A stretch of DNA of 64,000 nucleotides, from assembly GCA_020736575.1 (NCBI GenBank), contig JAGPYM010000015.1, positions 62,001-126,000 on the forward strand. The letters are read 5' to 3'. This stretch comes from Thelonectria olida (lineage: Eukaryota; Ascomycota; Sordariomycetes; Hypocreales; Nectriaceae). The position numbers were made by a program, and so were the translations under genes. The notes below the pieces were generated by a model. It searched no databases. It had not been told where the DNA came from and saw only the letters and a program-made list of their open reading frames with translations. Positions 46,958 to 58,461 of the stretch are shown here, in pieces (position 1 is the stretch's first letter; every line of letters starts with the position of its first letter).

Positions 46958-49900
46958 GATTCTTCATCATATCTCCCACCATAGTTATCATCATCGTCGT
47001 CATCGTCGCCCTCCTCGTCGCCCTCCTCGTCGCCCTCCTCGTCGCCCTCCTCGTCGCCCTCCTCGTCGCCCTCCTCGTCCTCATATTCGTCCTCATATTC
47101 GTCCTCATATTCTTCCTCACCATTCTCCTTGTCTTCCCCATCCTCATCTTCCTCTAAGCTATAGCTCTCTCCTTCACCAGAGCCTTCTCCTGATTCTTCA
47201 CTGTAATCATATCTAGCGTCACCATCTTCGCTATCATCGTCTTCGCCCTCTCGTCCTTCATGTTCTTCTTCCTCGGAGCTCTTCTCACCATAATTATCGC
47301 TAGAGCCAACCTCAGACTCCTCGTGATCCTCGTCTGCCACTCCCTCGGACGAATCAGGGGCATCCGCATCATCGTCGGAGTCCAAACTCCCACCGTCAGT
47401 CGTATCGCCTTCCACCTCCCGCCCTGAATCCTCATCGTGGCTGGTTTCTCCATCAAAATTGACCGATGATTTCCTGTCTATCTCAAGTTGACGAGAATCG
47501 ACCGAGTTATCGCTGTCCTCGCCATCTTCCGACCCTGTCGCATTCAAAACCCCACTTGCAGATTGTTCGCCATCATCCGGGCTTTCCTGAGTGTTATCAC
47601 TGTCCTCACCGGTATGCGAGTGGTCATAATCAATGTAATCTTCCATCTTAAGATTTCGCTTCCCGTCGCTGTCATTGGTACCATCACTCTTGCTGGAATC
47701 GCTGTCGTCATCAAACCCTGAAGAAGTCTTATTGTCGGTTTCGACATCAAGGTGCTCCTCATTGGTGGACGGATCATCGCCGTTGTCGCCTTCCAAGTCA
47801 TGCTCGTCGTTGCTAGAGCCATCATGATCGTGATATCCCTCACCTCCAGCCTCCATCTCGGAAGTGGTCTTCTGCCCCATGTGATCGCCTGAATCGCTAC
47901 CTGTTTCTGCTTGGCCGAGTTCAAAGTCTGGCTCCCCGGATATAGCACCGCCGGAGTGGCTAGATATTTGGGGCTCTTTTTCTTCAACGGGCGGGATAGT
48001 CTCAGGCGAATAATTAGTCTCCGAGGGAGTCCGGTCCTCATCATGATCATCGTCATTCATAGCCATGGCTACAGCGCCAACACCAGCAATTGCAGCACCA
48101 GCGGCGATGGCAGATCCATGGTGATTGGAACTATGCTCTCTGGTCTTCCCGTGTGGTTCCCTCCCGGGAGCAGGTGCGTCCCCCTCAGCAGGCGTGGCCG
48201 TCGTTGGCTTAGTTGAATTAGTAGCCGATGTTCTATTCGATCGTTCGTTGCTGAGTGGTGCTGTAAGCGATTGAGCTGGGTTTTTAGACGGCTCTTCAGT
48301 TGGCTTGGGGGTCGGCAAGCTTGGGCGAACATGGCTGACATGGTGTGAACGGTCCTGATTAAGAGGGTCGACTGATGGGGCTGGCGAAGTGGCTCTCTCA
48401 TCGGAGGGTGGTGCATGTTGTCCATCTAAAGAGCTTATCGCCGACTGAGTTGGCTGAGGAGTACTAGGTTTGTCTGCCTTTGTCGGCGTTCGTTCTTTTG
48501 CTGGAACATCGGACTGATTTGTCGTTAGTGGTTCAGGCGAGGAGATGTTCGCTTCATCCGGAGGGACATCGGAGTGTCCAGGAGATGGACTGGCTATTTT
48601 CTGGGTTTGAGGCTCAATCTGAGACGATACGTCCTGAAGGCCCGTATTCGATTGGTTGGCATCAGTGGTTGTTTGAGACTCCAGCTGAGGCGCAGACTCT
48701 TGGCTTTCGGAGATGGTTGATGGGTGACTCGCGGAAGTGGCAGACCCATCACCTGGATCAGTTGCTGTGGGCTTGGTTGGAGAAGGTGGATGGTCTGGTG
48801 CGGAGGTTGCATCTCCTGGATCAATTGCCGTTGAGTGAAGCGGCTGGTCCGGCCTGGCAGGTGGCTTCGTTTGATCATCTGCATTGGTTTCTGTCAACTT
48901 GAAAGGAGAAGAATCATCGTCTGCTTGAACCTTTGATCCAGTTGTCTCATCCGTATTCGTCTGGAGTTCCGTTTGGAGTTCCACTTGAGAGTCCGTTTGG
49001 GGTTCCGTTTGTGGTTCCGTCTGAGGTTCTGTCTCTTGCGAAGGAGATGTATCACAATCTGGCTCGAATGCTGGCGCCATTGGGTTGTCTGCGTCAGTTC
49101 CCGTTGGGGTAGACGGAGAAGGGTCGGGCTGTAGTTGGGTTATTGGGTTGATTGTGGCGTTGTCGTCGTCTTCTTCAGAGGAATCTACAGTCAACTGCCC
49201 AATATTTTGCTCGTCATTAGAGACTTCAGAGTTGTCATCATCATCTGAATAACTACTGTCGGATTGGTCGGAATCTGAGCCACCATAATTGGACCTGCCA
49301 TGACCAGTTGCATGGAGACCTGAAGGCGGTTTCTCATCACCAGAGCTCCTGTTGGAGTGCTGGTGGTTTGAATGGCCATGTCTTGGCTTGTGTCCAGTCT
49401 TGCTCCCAGCTGAAGACATCTGTTGTCCACCATGTCCCCCGGCTTGGTTGCTTTGTGCCATGGGGCTGCCGGAATTCTGCTTCCCTCCTCTATGGTTGTG
49501 ATCCTGTTTTTGGGGCGGCCCACCGGTTTGAATAATCCTCGATCCAGGCTTCTCGCTATTTGCATTCACGCCAGCTCTGGCGGTTCTCTGTGGTTTGGTT
49601 CGCTTGTTGTTAATGGATAAGCCATTAATCAACGGTTTACCAGGTGTGAGGCCTTTCGGCGATGCCTTATCCAGAAACGACTTGACAAATCCGGCAGCAG
49701 GATCAGGGACAGGCGCCACTTTGCCCGTGCCCCGTGGCTTTCCGGATTTTGGCTCTTGGTTCATGACCGATAATAGGTCCTTTTTATCAGGGCCTTTGCT
49801 TGCCGAAAGTCCTCTGGCCTTTTTCATCGCGGGGCTGCCGAGCAGCTTCCTCAATGGCAATGGGTAATCTGATTCCTTGGCCAGAGCTGGAGTCGCAGCT

Positions 49901-52347
49901 AGACGCTTGTAGTCATTAAGAGAAGGCGTCTCAACAGGATTGTCAAAGGGGATTGGGTCATGCCGACACCAGTTGCTGGTGTAAGAAGACGATCGATATG
50001 ATACTGGTGGCTTTCCGTTGGAATCAACCACAGGAGAGAGCTTTGGCTTGGGTTCAGACGGTGCTGCCGGCTTTACCTGTGGTTTTCTGGAAGTTGAAAG
50101 CGCCAAAGGCAACAGGGTGTCTGTCATGGATGCTGCAGGTGCTGCAGATTGCTTTTCCTTGGGTTTAGAGACGCCAGAAGGCTTTCCGTTGGGTTCACTA
50201 GGCATCGAAAGCGTAGATAACAACGAGCCGCCTGGCGTCGACGTTACAGATACTGAAGATAGCTTTCCTTTGGAACTATCCGCAGGAGACGGCTTTGGCC
50301 TTGGTTTCGATGACGCAGATGGCTCTCTCTTAGGTTCAGCTTCCGCAAGTGACCTTCTTTTGGGCTTGACAGGAGTTGAAAACGCAGAAGGCGCCGATTG
50401 GTCTGGTGCGAAGGCTGCAGATGGCTTCTCCTGAAATTCAGAGGTGACAGACGTCCCTCCATTGGCCTTTTCCGGATTCACGAGGCGAAAGGAAAGTGAT
50501 GAATCCGCGGAGGACTCAGACGGCTTCTCCTGGGGTTGAGACGTGGCGGACGTTCTTCCTTCCGACTGTTCAGGATTGAAAAGGCTGAAGGGAGGCGAAA
50601 GATCCAGTGCGCATGTGGTGACCGGACCCTCCTGCGGCAGAAACGTAGTCAATGTCTTGTCCTTTGGCGTTTCGGGACTTGAGTAGCTCAAGGGAGGCGG
50701 CCCATTCGATATAGCTGCTGTGGATAGTGTTTTCTTTGGCTTGGCGGTGGATGATGGCCTTTTGCTGGACTGAGATGACATAGCTGGTTTTGATTTGCGG
50801 GTTCTGAGATTTGGCAGAGTAGCAACAACAGGGGCGTCTGCGGGTTGCAATGAAGCCTCGGCCTTGGCAGATTCATTGATACGGTAATCCTTTATGATGG
50901 ATGAGCTGGCTTGCTCGGCTGTGTGCGTCTTGTTGTGCCCTGACAACGAGCTAGCTTGGTTTTGCGGTGCCAATGCAGGCGAAGAAGAGGCAACAGGACT
51001 GGACCTTGACCGCGTTTTGGGCCCGATAGCCATTGCATGCTCGTTCATCTTGCCTCCAAGGGACTCAGAGGTATCGGAGACCTCGCCAGAAACGCTGGTG
51101 CCCCTGGTTGATGGTGGTGATGATGATGATGTTGATGTAAATGATGGCTTTCGTAAAGGTCGGGGTGACAATGGCTCTGGTCGGGCTCTCTGAGAGGCCA
51201 AAACATTCTTTATAGTGTGGCTACTCGGGGTTTGTCTGAGTTTAATCGATTTCTTCGACGAAGACTTTGTGTCGCTCGTAAAAAGAGAGGCTGGGGGAGT
51301 TTGGTCTATCACTTGAGGCGGCTTGACATTGTTTGCGGGATTGGTGACGATGGGGTTACACTTGACTGTCTGGTTGACATGTCGAGTTTCTTCAACATTG
51401 AAGGTGACAATTCTACCTCGAGGCCCTGGGAATTTGACATCCAAAGGTGATTTGGTCCGACCATGTAGAGAATGGTCGGTAATTGAAGACCCGTTGGTGC
51501 TGAAATCTGCCGAGTATTGATCCTTTGTTTCACCGGGTTGTGGTGGAATGAAGGGAAACCCGGCGTTTTGTGCAATTCTGGTGTCAGCCTCAGCTTTTCC
51601 CTCGGCTAAGAAGTTCCATCCTTTGGTGAGGTGAAGCTGGTCCACGTAGAGCGGCTTTCCATCTTTCTGTAGCCATTCCCAAGCTTCCTTGGTGAAGGGA
51701 ACTTGAAGTAGGAAGGCGGTTTTTGGTAGGACTGCGGGACACTTTACAGTGGATTGCGATGGCAAAGGAAGCAGAGGAAAACCCTCGGTTCCAGCTTGAA
51801 GAAGCCGTGGGTAACTCTGGTCCCACAGGGTTGCTTTCAGCCAACCTCGCCTGGCTGACGAGTTGCTCGGCTGAGAGAATGAGGACCAGAAGTTGAAACC
51901 ACGTGGAACCACAGACTTAAGACATTCGATGCAGAGCTTGCTCGTATCCAGATAGCTTATCTGGACCTCGGGGCTAGACGCGTGGAAGAAGCCGAGGCGA
52001 CTTGGGTATCGATGGTTGCCGACATTGGCGACGGCATCGGCTCGGTATTTTGGAAAGTGAGGACAACTTAGGCTAGGGCCTTGAATCCGACTAGATACGT
52101 GCTCTGCCGAGCCTGGAGAGGTCCAAGTTGGCTGACTTTGAGATTGATGCATGTCCTTCTGGCGGTTCTTGTTTGCCATGAGTGCTTGCTTGTAATTGCC
52201 GGGTTCTGGAAACGAGATGAAAGCAGATGCTGATGCAAAGATGATCCTGCGGTTGGACCTCAGAGCGAGAGTTATGAACAGCTCGGTTTCCTCAGCCTGG
52301 CCCCCATGGACAACGTAGCCATGCCGTAATCTCTTTCCTTTTTTCAT
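46939..52347 (-). CDS. very large disordered protein with acidic repeat tail, 1802 aa, single exon
   Basis: Not recognised as a known family. The ordered part is limited to about the first 300 residues. It has possible Cys/His pairs (SLSCPHFPKYRADAV, LCIECLKSVVPRGFNFWSSF) and a Trp-rich segment (FTKEAWEWLQKDGKPLYVDQ, LHLTKGWNFLAEGK) that looks like a small domain or ligand motif. From about residue 330 to 1400 it is disordered, with high Ser, Pro, Lys and Thr (KPSGVSKPKEKQSAAPAAS and similar degenerate repeats). A Gln-Thr-Glu-Pro repeat (QTEPQTEPQTEPQTDSQVEL) lies near residue 1100. One hydrophobic stretch (AIAAGAAIAGVGAVAMAM) near 1430 could be a membrane segment. The last 350 residues are highly acidic and end in tandem EDEY and GDEE repeats. 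ATG 52347 is the first Met of the long frame. The unbroken 5.4-kb frame argues for a real gene. Confidence 0.75.
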   Translation of the reverse strand: MKKGKRLRHGYVVHGGQAEETELFITLALRSNRRIIFASASAFISFPEPGNYKQALMANKNRQKDMHQSQSQPTWTSPGSAEHVSSRIQGPSLSCPHFPKYRADAVANVGNHRYPSRLGFFHASSPEVQISYLDTSKLCIECLKSVVPRGFNFWSSFSQPSNSSARRGWLKATLWDQSYPRLLQAGTEGFPLLPLPSQSTVKCPAVLPKTAFLLQVPFTKEAWEWLQKDGKPLYVDQLHLTKGWNFLAEGKAEADTRIAQNAGFPFIPPQPGETKDQYSADFSTNGSSITDHSLHGRTKSPLDVKFPGPRGRIVTFNVEETRHVNQTVKCNPIVTNPANNVKPPQVIDQTPPASLFTSDTKSSSKKSIKLRQTPSSHTIKNVLASQRARPEPLSPRPLRKPSFTSTSSSSPPSTRGTSVSGEVSDTSESLGGKMNEHAMAIGPKTRSRSSPVASSSPALAPQNQASSLSGHNKTHTAEQASSSIIKDYRINESAKAEASLQPADAPVVATLPNLRTRKSKPAMSSQSSKRPSSTAKPKKTLSTAAISNGPPPLSYSSPETPKDKTLTTFLPQEGPVTTCALDLSPPFSLFNPEQSEGRTSATSQPQEKPSESSADSSLSFRLVNPEKANGGTSVTSEFQEKPSAAFAPDQSAPSAFSTPVKPKRRSLAEAEPKREPSASSKPRPKPSPADSSKGKLSSVSVTSTPGGSLLSTLSMPSEPNGKPSGVSKPKEKQSAAPAASMTDTLLPLALSTSRKPQVKPAAPSEPKPKLSPVVDSNGKPPVSYRSSSYTSNWCRHDPIPFDNPVETPSLNDYKRLAATPALAKESDYPLPLRKLLGSPAMKKARGLSASKGPDKKDLLSVMNQEPKSGKPRGTGKVAPVPDPAAGFVKSFLDKASPKGLTPGKPLINGLSINNKRTKPQRTARAGVNANSEKPGSRIIQTGGPPQKQDHNHRGGKQNSGSPMAQSNQAGGHGGQQMSSAGSKTGHKPRHGHSNHQHSNRSSGDEKPPSGLHATGHGRSNYGGSDSDQSDSSYSDDDDNSEVSNDEQNIGQLTVDSSEEDDDNATINPITQLQPDPSPSTPTGTDADNPMAPAFEPDCDTSPSQETEPQTEPQTEPQTDSQVELQTELQTNTDETTGSKVQADDDSSPFKLTETNADDQTKPPARPDQPLHSTAIDPGDATSAPDHPPSPTKPTATDPGDGSATSASHPSTISESQESAPQLESQTTTDANQSNTGLQDVSSQIEPQTQKIASPSPGHSDVPPDEANISSPEPLTTNQSDVPAKERTPTKADKPSTPQPTQSAISSLDGQHAPPSDERATSPAPSVDPLNQDRSHHVSHVRPSLPTPKPTEEPSKNPAQSLTAPLSNERSNRTSATNSTKPTTATPAEGDAPAPGREPHGKTREHSSNHHGSAIAAGAAIAGVGAVAMAMNDDDHDEDRTPSETNYSPETIPPVEEKEPQISSHSGGAISGEPDFELGQAETGSDSGDHMGQKTTSEMEAGGEGYHDHDGSSNDEHDLEGDNGDDPSTNEEHLDVETDNKTSSGFDDDSDSSKSDGTNDSDGKRNLKMEDYIDYDHSHTGEDSDNTQESPDDGEQSASGVLNATGSEDGEDSDNSVDSRQLEIDRKSSVNFDGETSHDEDSGREVEGDTTDGGSLDSDDDADAPDSSEGVADEDHEESEVGSSDNYGEKSSEEEEHEGREGEDDDSEDGDARYDYSEESGEGSGEGESYSLEEDEDGEDKENGEEEYEDEYEDEYEDEEGDEEGDEEGDEEGDEEGDEEGDDDDDDDNYGGRYDEESGEDDD
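47005..47112. repeat. 12-bp minisatellite within the acidic tail of the large gene
   Basis: Six head-to-tail copies of gtcgccctcctc (47005-47076) followed directly by three copies of gtcctcatattc (47077-47112). Both units are 12 bp, so changes in copy number keep the reading frame. On the minus strand they encode GDEE-type and EYED-type tetrapeptides. Confidence 0.95.
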
Positions 52348-52807
52348 CCTGCTCTTCAGCTACTACTCCCTGGGGGTTCATTTAGGAACCGAGCGCCGCG
52401 TATTTCACGCGAAAGTGCACATATACCAGGCTATCTCGGCCCCAAGTCGGCGTGGCTTTCGCTATGGTGTAGAGCACTTTGAGGCATCTGGCCCTGAAAT
52501 AGTTGCGTGGTATGTTTCCGCCCCCAAACCAGTGGTGCGACATGCAGGTGCATATACGAGAACTAGCTGAATCCCGCCCCCGAGCTGACAGAACCTCATC
52601 AATGTTGAGAAACAAGGCTGCGGCTTTGGGGTTATTCGCATTCCCCCGTTGGATGATGCTCGCTGCGCATAGACGACTATTTCTCGATCGAAAGGCTCTC
52701 CCTCCTTTGAATAGGTAAGCATATTAGCCTTAAGGTCTCTTTTAGCAGTGCCAGTTTAAACTGCATCATCACCACCCATTCCGACCCCCAAGAGCAACAA
52801 GACAACC
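52348..52807. promoter_or_regulatory. divergent promoter between the large acidic gene and the ankyrin gene
   Basis: 460 bp with no coding region. The ankyrin gene's ATG follows an A/C-rich leader (agagcaacaagacaacc). Confidence 0.4.
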
Positions 52808-55800
52808 ATGGATAAACCATTCTCAAGTGTCTCTTCTATGAGTTTGGGGCTCATTCAGCGACGAAATGGCGTTCCGAGCAAACCCAGCGCAGAAGACTAT
52901 CAACGAGCGACTGCTCTTATGCTTCAACATAGAGCTGAAATCGGCAGCCGCAAACCGGACCTGTTTGGTATCAAAGAGGCCAATCCTGTGCTCGCCAAAG
53001 TCGTCGGGGGATTCTTTCCCAATGCAACCCCCGGCCTCGTCCAGGCCTTGCTTGACAATGGGGCCAATATTTGCATCGAGCGCCCCAAGAGTAACAGCCT
53101 CCTCAAACGGCTCACGGGCAAAGACCAGGTCGATGTCCCGAGCAATCTGCTTGCGCAAGCAACTCGCACCTGCACAGAAGACATTTTGATCGTCCTAGCA
53201 CAACATGCAGATGAGAGATGCCTGAACGAAGCGCTCCCTGCCGCCATCAGCCAGGGCGATACCGGCAAGACTGCCATCCTACTTGCACGAGGAGCGGATG
53301 CATCCGGCCTGTGTGCGCTATTCCTTGATGCCGTCCAGTGCGGCTCTGATGAGATGGTCGAGCTTCTTCTTGGACGTGTCGGGGGAGCTTGTCAAACTTG
53401 CCGCGACAAAGGTCTTGTGCGGGCTGCGAAGCTTGGCTACGAGGCCAAGGTACAGGCGCTCCTCAAGAAAGGTGCCGACGCCACGAAAAACGACGCAGAA
53501 GCCATTCTAGGAGCCAGCCATGCCGCAAAGGAGATGATTGCGGTGGAAATTGTTTCCTCCGCTGGGGGGAGACTAAAGCCGATCATCTTGGACACTATCT
53601 TGGGGCAGGCATATAGCCGACAGCAATATCGGCTTGTCACCAAGTGTCTGCAGGAGGGAGCCAGAGGAACGAACACCGACTCTACCCTCGCCATGGCTGT
53701 AGAAAGGAACCAGACGTTGCTGGTGGACGAGTTGATTCGACATGGTGCCTCAGTCAGTAACAATGGCAACGCTCTTGGCTTGGCCGTCCAGAGCGGCCGC
53801 TGCGACTTGGTTCAGAAGATTCTCCAGTGTCGCCCACCACAATCGATCCTCGCCGATGCTATGGCGAAAACGGCATCACTGACAGATATACGCATTGTCT
53901 ACGGCATGATTGATCTCCTCCTCTTCGCCGGACTCCAAGGGAAATCCGTGAGCGAAGCGCTGATCAAAGTCGCCGACAAAGCCTCCATGCCGGGTGATGA
54001 TGGTGTGAAGTTGCAAGTGCTCCAGCTGCTCTTGAACAAGGGCGCAGCCGATATCAACCTGCACGACGGTCGCTGTATCGGCGCGACAATTTCCAGCGGA
54101 TGCTCTGAGATGCTGCCTCTGCTGCTTCGAAACGGCCCATCGCTTAAGTCTCTCAGCGCAGGCCTAGAGGCAGCCATGGACTTATCGATGCTTCATCAGA
54201 GACGACATGTAGTCGATGTCATCTTGAAAGCTGGTGCGACTTCTCCAGGCCCTGATAGTTATCAGCCATTGCTATGTGCCGCCATTTCGGCCGCTGCGAA
54301 GCGCCTACTGGTAGATGATGTACGAGCCTTGGCCGGATTGGCACCAACCAACACAGCGTATATCGCTGGCTTCAGAGCAGCCGTTTCAAGCGGCGATCAA
54401 TGGCTGACGCCTGATGGACTGGCTGTGGCTAAAGTGTTCCTCGACTCTGACGCGTCCGGCGCCGAGGTTGACGAGGCCTTCTGCAAAGCCGCCATGCTCT
54501 ATCAGCGTGACGCTGTCGAGCTGCTCGCCTACTCAGCTAGCCCCGAAGCCTTGGACAAAGCCCTGCAGCATGTGATAACCTATTCAGCTGAATGGCAGTC
54601 ACCCAAGAGTTTCTGGCTTCTACAGCTCATCCTTGAGCTGGGGCTGGAATTAAAGGCCGGCGTGGGCTCGGCCGACTGGGCTCTCCTCGAGGCAGTGCGT
54701 GCTTACACAGAAGGAAATGCCTCGGAGGACCTCGTCGACCTGCTGCTCACGGTGGGTGCTCATGCCGATGTCAATTTCGACAATGGCCAGGCCCTTAAGA
54801 TAGCAGCCAGGGCAGGGCATGCACCGCTATTGGAGAAGTTGATCGCAAGTGGCGCTGGGAAGGGAAGCAAGACTGAGGCTTTCCACACCATCATCACCGG
54901 GCCTCTTGGTGAGGATCAAGTTATGACCCTCTTGGACGTCCTCTTCAAGTGCGATGGTGGTCCTGAAACTAGATGCGACGTTAACGCGACGCTCCAGGAG
55001 TTCCCACCCATCGTCGCATGCCTCTCGGCTCACCCGCATTCCACCAAGCTGTTAAAACGGTTGATAAAGTTGGGATGCCAGCTAGAGGTGAAGTTTCAAT
55101 GGACTATATACCCGGAGAACGGGATCGGTCCCGAGCCTGTCACGGTGCTCCAGTGGGCGATGGGACATGAGAAAATCACCACTGAGCCTATTGAGGCTCT
55201 GATCGATTCAAAAGGTACGTGTGTCTCCTCAATCTGCCGTCGAGAAAGATGGCGGCTTACTCGTGAATAGCCAACGTAAATGTTGTTACGCCGGCCTCAG
55301 AGTCGACACCCTTGATAATCGCTGTGAAATACGGCCGGAAGGATATAGTCCGCAAGCTCGTTGCCGCCAAGGCCAACGTGGCCAGCAGAGACCGCCTTGA
55401 CAGATCGGCCTTGTTCTACGCCTCCCGACTCGGCGACGTGGAGTCCTCTAAAGAGCTGATCGGTGCAAAGTCCAGCTTCTGGGATGGGAGTCTTCACGAG
55501 GCAGCCAGAAACCTCCACAGCAACGTCGTGGCACTCCTCATCAAGGGCAAGCACGATGTCAATCTTCGCAGCAGTCGACATTCACACGAGGGCCGGACAG
55601 CTCTGCAGGAAATGGTTTACAAATGTGACGGTGCGGCGAGCTCTGCCAGGCTCGAGCAGACCATGTTAGCATTGGCTAAAGGAAAAGCTGATGCGCTTGC
55701 CAAACACAGTGTCACTGGCAAAAACGCTCTCTTTCTGGCCTTGGACAACCCACATCCGTATGCCGTGACCTTGGCTCTCCTAGACATCGTCATGTGCCAC

Positions 55801-56145
55801 GACATCGAAGACGAGAAGAACATGGTGGAACTCGACGACCCCGCCACGGGCACAAGGCACTCGTACTCCCCAACCATGTACATAATGAAGAGAGTCTACA
55901 GGGGCGATGAGGCACAAGGCAGAAAGGTGCTGCAGCTGCTTCGCGAAAAGGGGTGTCCGGATCGCTTCTTTGCCCACTCTGGGCCACAGCCCAGCGATGC
56001 AGTAGGGATGCCAGACAAGATACGCAAGGCAGAGGAGAAGCGAAAAGACGAGGAAGAACGGCGCAGGAGAAAAGAGGCGGAGGTCGAGAGGAATGCACCG
56101 CGCCAGAAGAATGTGCAGGGCGAGCGGAAGGCGTCGTTACGGTAG
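52808..56145 (+). CDS. large ankyrin-repeat protein, 2 exons, 1093 aa
   Basis: Exon 1 is 52808-55214 and exon 2 is 55271-56145. Nearly the whole length is degenerate ankyrin repeats. Clear units include PGLVQALLDNGANICIE, AISQGDTGKTAILLARGADA, RAAKLGYEAKVQALLKKGAD, AMAVERNQTLLVDELIRHGA, LKIAARAGHAPLLEKLIASG and LIIAVKYGRKDIVRKLVAAK. The last 60 residues form a highly charged helix (KAEEKRKDEEERRRRKEAEV). No N-terminal effector or nucleotide-binding domain is present. The protein resembles the C-terminal sensor half of fungal NACHT-ankyrin proteins standing alone. Neighbouring genes encode NLR-type proteins, so a role in recognition is possible (inference). Ankyrins act by protein binding; the partner is unknown. 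Confidence 0.88.
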
Positions 56146-56524
56146 GAAGATGCTGGTGATGCAGCAAATCAGCGACTCGGAGATGGCCATGTTCAACGAA
56201 CCCCCACACCTCCTCTCTCAGTTACATACGTAATATACAAGTTGACTATTACTTGAAGCATTAGCGACTAAATTCTAGACGTTGAAGATGACGCGTCCCG
56301 GGCGTTCAAGCGCTCTATAATTAGCTATTGCCAATATCTATATGTGAGAACATATGACGAGGGGGTTTGACGATAGACACACAGCCATGCACTTTGAGAT
56401 GACACGAGTCATATTCGACGATCCGTCTTCGTAGAGTCAGGCATACAGTTTCAATACAACCCAAGTTCACGCAGTTTCACGGAGTCGAGCGGTTGGTTGC
56501 ATTTATTCTGTTCCAGACTAGCTG
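56146..56524. other. intergenic, convergent 3' flanks
   Basis: No gene seen between the ankyrin gene and the convergent membrane-protein gene. Confidence 0.45.
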
Positions 56525-57460
56525 CTACGATAGTTCTCTATGGCAGTACACGAACCAAAATAGCTCTTTCAGCTGGAAAAAAGCAAAGAGCAAGGGCAAT
56601 AAGGCCAGCCCAGCCAGAGCCAACACAAGTGTAAAGGGTACAAAGCGGGCTGACATGTCCCGGTAGATGCCCCCGTCGTCGAACGTGGCGAGGCCGGTCT
56701 GCATGGCCGTCAACAACAGCGTGATGGCGCCGAACACAAACAGGTAAGGCGCCCCAAATCGGGCAAAGTAGACGGCGTAATTGTGATAGACACGGCAGTA
56801 GCTGCGGCCATGCAGAAGAGTGGTCCAGAAGTTGAGCCTGGTCAGCCGAATCTCGCCGTAATGGTAGCGAGGTGCCACGTCCCTGTCGCGCAAGTGCTGG
56901 AACCCGCGGATAAAGTGACACCACTTCTCCCAAGTGACCATTTCCGGGACCAGCCTGAGGTCCCTAGCAAGGTCGAAGTCGGACTCGTGGACAATGAGGT
57001 GTGAGTAGGAGCGCAGGAAGCCGTATGCCTCGCCGCAGAGGTCGGCTCCGTCCGGGTGGCTGGCTTGGTTGATGTACGTCTTCCAGAAGTGGTGGCTGAA
57101 GAGACACTTCGGTATGGGCTTGATGAAGATACGCTCGTAGTACCACACGAGGTGGAGGTCGGGCTGCTCCGTGATGCAGATCTCGCGCGTCTTGAAGCGC
57201 TGGTGGTGGAGGGCGCTGATGTTGCCGCGATTCGAGGCGAGGAACAGCAAACCGTAGATGCGGTTCAGCCGCTCCGTCGATAATTCCCGCAACAGAAAAT
57301 TCCCCACAGCAGCCTGGTCGTCGAGATGGATGAGCGGCTGGCCGGGCACGACGCTGCCCAAGCTGAGGAGCTCATTGTCCTCCGTAAGTGGCGTCTCAAC
57401 GACATCCTCATCCTTGCTGCGCCGGCTGGGCCTTTTGCTGGAGAATGTATTGATAGCCAT
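56525..57460 (-). CDS. conserved fungal membrane protein of unknown function (DUF6601-like), 311 aa
   Basis: Single exon. The soluble N-terminal two thirds has LNRIYGLLFLASNRGNISAL, then HHQRFKTREICITEQPDLHL, VWYYERIFIKPIPKCLFSHH and YHYGEIRLTRLNFWTTLLHG. Near the C-terminus are two strong transmembrane helices, about residues 238-258 (PYLFVFGAITLLLTAMQTGL) and 272-298 (PFTLVLALAGLALLPLLFAF). This pattern matches a common Pezizomycotina family of about 300 residues that I recall as DUF6601; the name should be checked. Biochemical role is unknown. The start ATG 57460 (MAINTFSSKRPSRRSKDED) gives the usual charged N-terminus. It lies between recognition-type genes, but the family is not otherwise tied to them. 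Confidence 0.8.
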   Translation of the reverse strand: MAINTFSSKRPSRRSKDEDVVETPLTEDNELLSLGSVVPGQPLIHLDDQAAVGNFLLRELSTERLNRIYGLLFLASNRGNISALHHQRFKTREICITEQPDLHLVWYYERIFIKPIPKCLFSHHFWKTYINQASHPDGADLCGEAYGFLRSYSHLIVHESDFDLARDLRLVPEMVTWEKWCHFIRGFQHLRDRDVAPRYHYGEIRLTRLNFWTTLLHGRSYCRVYHNYAVYFARFGAPYLFVFGAITLLLTAMQTGLATFDDGGIYRDMSARFVPFTLVLALAGLALLPLLFAFFQLKELFWFVYCHRELS

Positions 57461-58461
57461 CGTTTGGTTGACGCCGCTTTGGCAAAAGAGGTTAGTTACA
57501 GGACCGAAGTGTGTGATCAGAGGGAGGAGACGGCTTAAAATAACGCAGCCGCATTGGAGTGCTTGAGTGAAACCCGTTCCTTTGCCACATTCCCATTACG
57601 GCTGCCGCGATTACCTCAGATGCCATAATCATCGGGAGCCAAGCCGCAGTTTCTGACAAGGGCGTGTTCCTTGTAGAGGTGCGATGGCGAGGAGTGTTCG
57701 GAAACTCCTTCGTGGAGTGGCTGGCTGCAGTGCGACGCACTGCGGTCAGTTCGTGCTCGTGACCGCTGGGGCGACTGCCGAGTCTTGGAATGTCACTGAA
57801 AGTCGTGGAACTACAAGTTTCTCATTGGCATAAGACGATTGAACATGCGAGATACCGTAGTTTGCATTGTGCGCGCTTACATGCAGCTCGTGATTAGCTG
57901 TTGGGCCAATCTCGTTGCAGTTGGATGAGTCGGTGCAAGGCCAGACGATGCAAGCTGCAGGCTGGGATGAAGTAGCATTAATGACTTCGTATAGTGAGTC
58001 TCACATGGCTTACTATTGGGTGCACCCCCAACCGGTCAAGCGATGTAAGGACAGCCTGCAGAGTGCAGACAGGATGTGAGCATTAGCCCCCAACCGAGCC
58101 AACTGAGACACCGATTAGTACCGCTACTCGTCGCCTTGTCATTGAAACTATCCCACGGGGACATTCAGCCGGCAAGAGGAAGATATAGGCACAATCTTCA
58201 CATCCTGCACAGCCGACATGCGGATAGATTGTTATTTTGAGCTTTGTCTTCATATCAATTGTTCCGACCAAATCACAAAGCCAGAACATATGTCCTGAGG
58301 TTGTGAATCGGGCGGCTTCTCGTATATAATCCATCCCTTTCGTCATGTTGGCGCCAGGTAGTCAGCCGTAACACTATCTTTCTCTCTATTACCAATCATT
58401 TCCGAGTGCATCGCCGTCCATAGAAATCCCGTGACATTCCAAGACTTCGGGAACAAGCACC
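57461..58461. promoter_or_regulatory. 1-kb divergent promoter region
   Basis: Between the DUF6601-like gene and the NLR gene. Unsupported short frames only (57492-57740, 58083-58346). Confidence 0.4.

Noticed and set aside
46723..47157. Plus-strand frame with Val-Ala-Leu-Leu repeats that looks like a membrane protein
   Set aside because: It is the reverse reading of the 12-bp minisatellite in the acidic tail gene.
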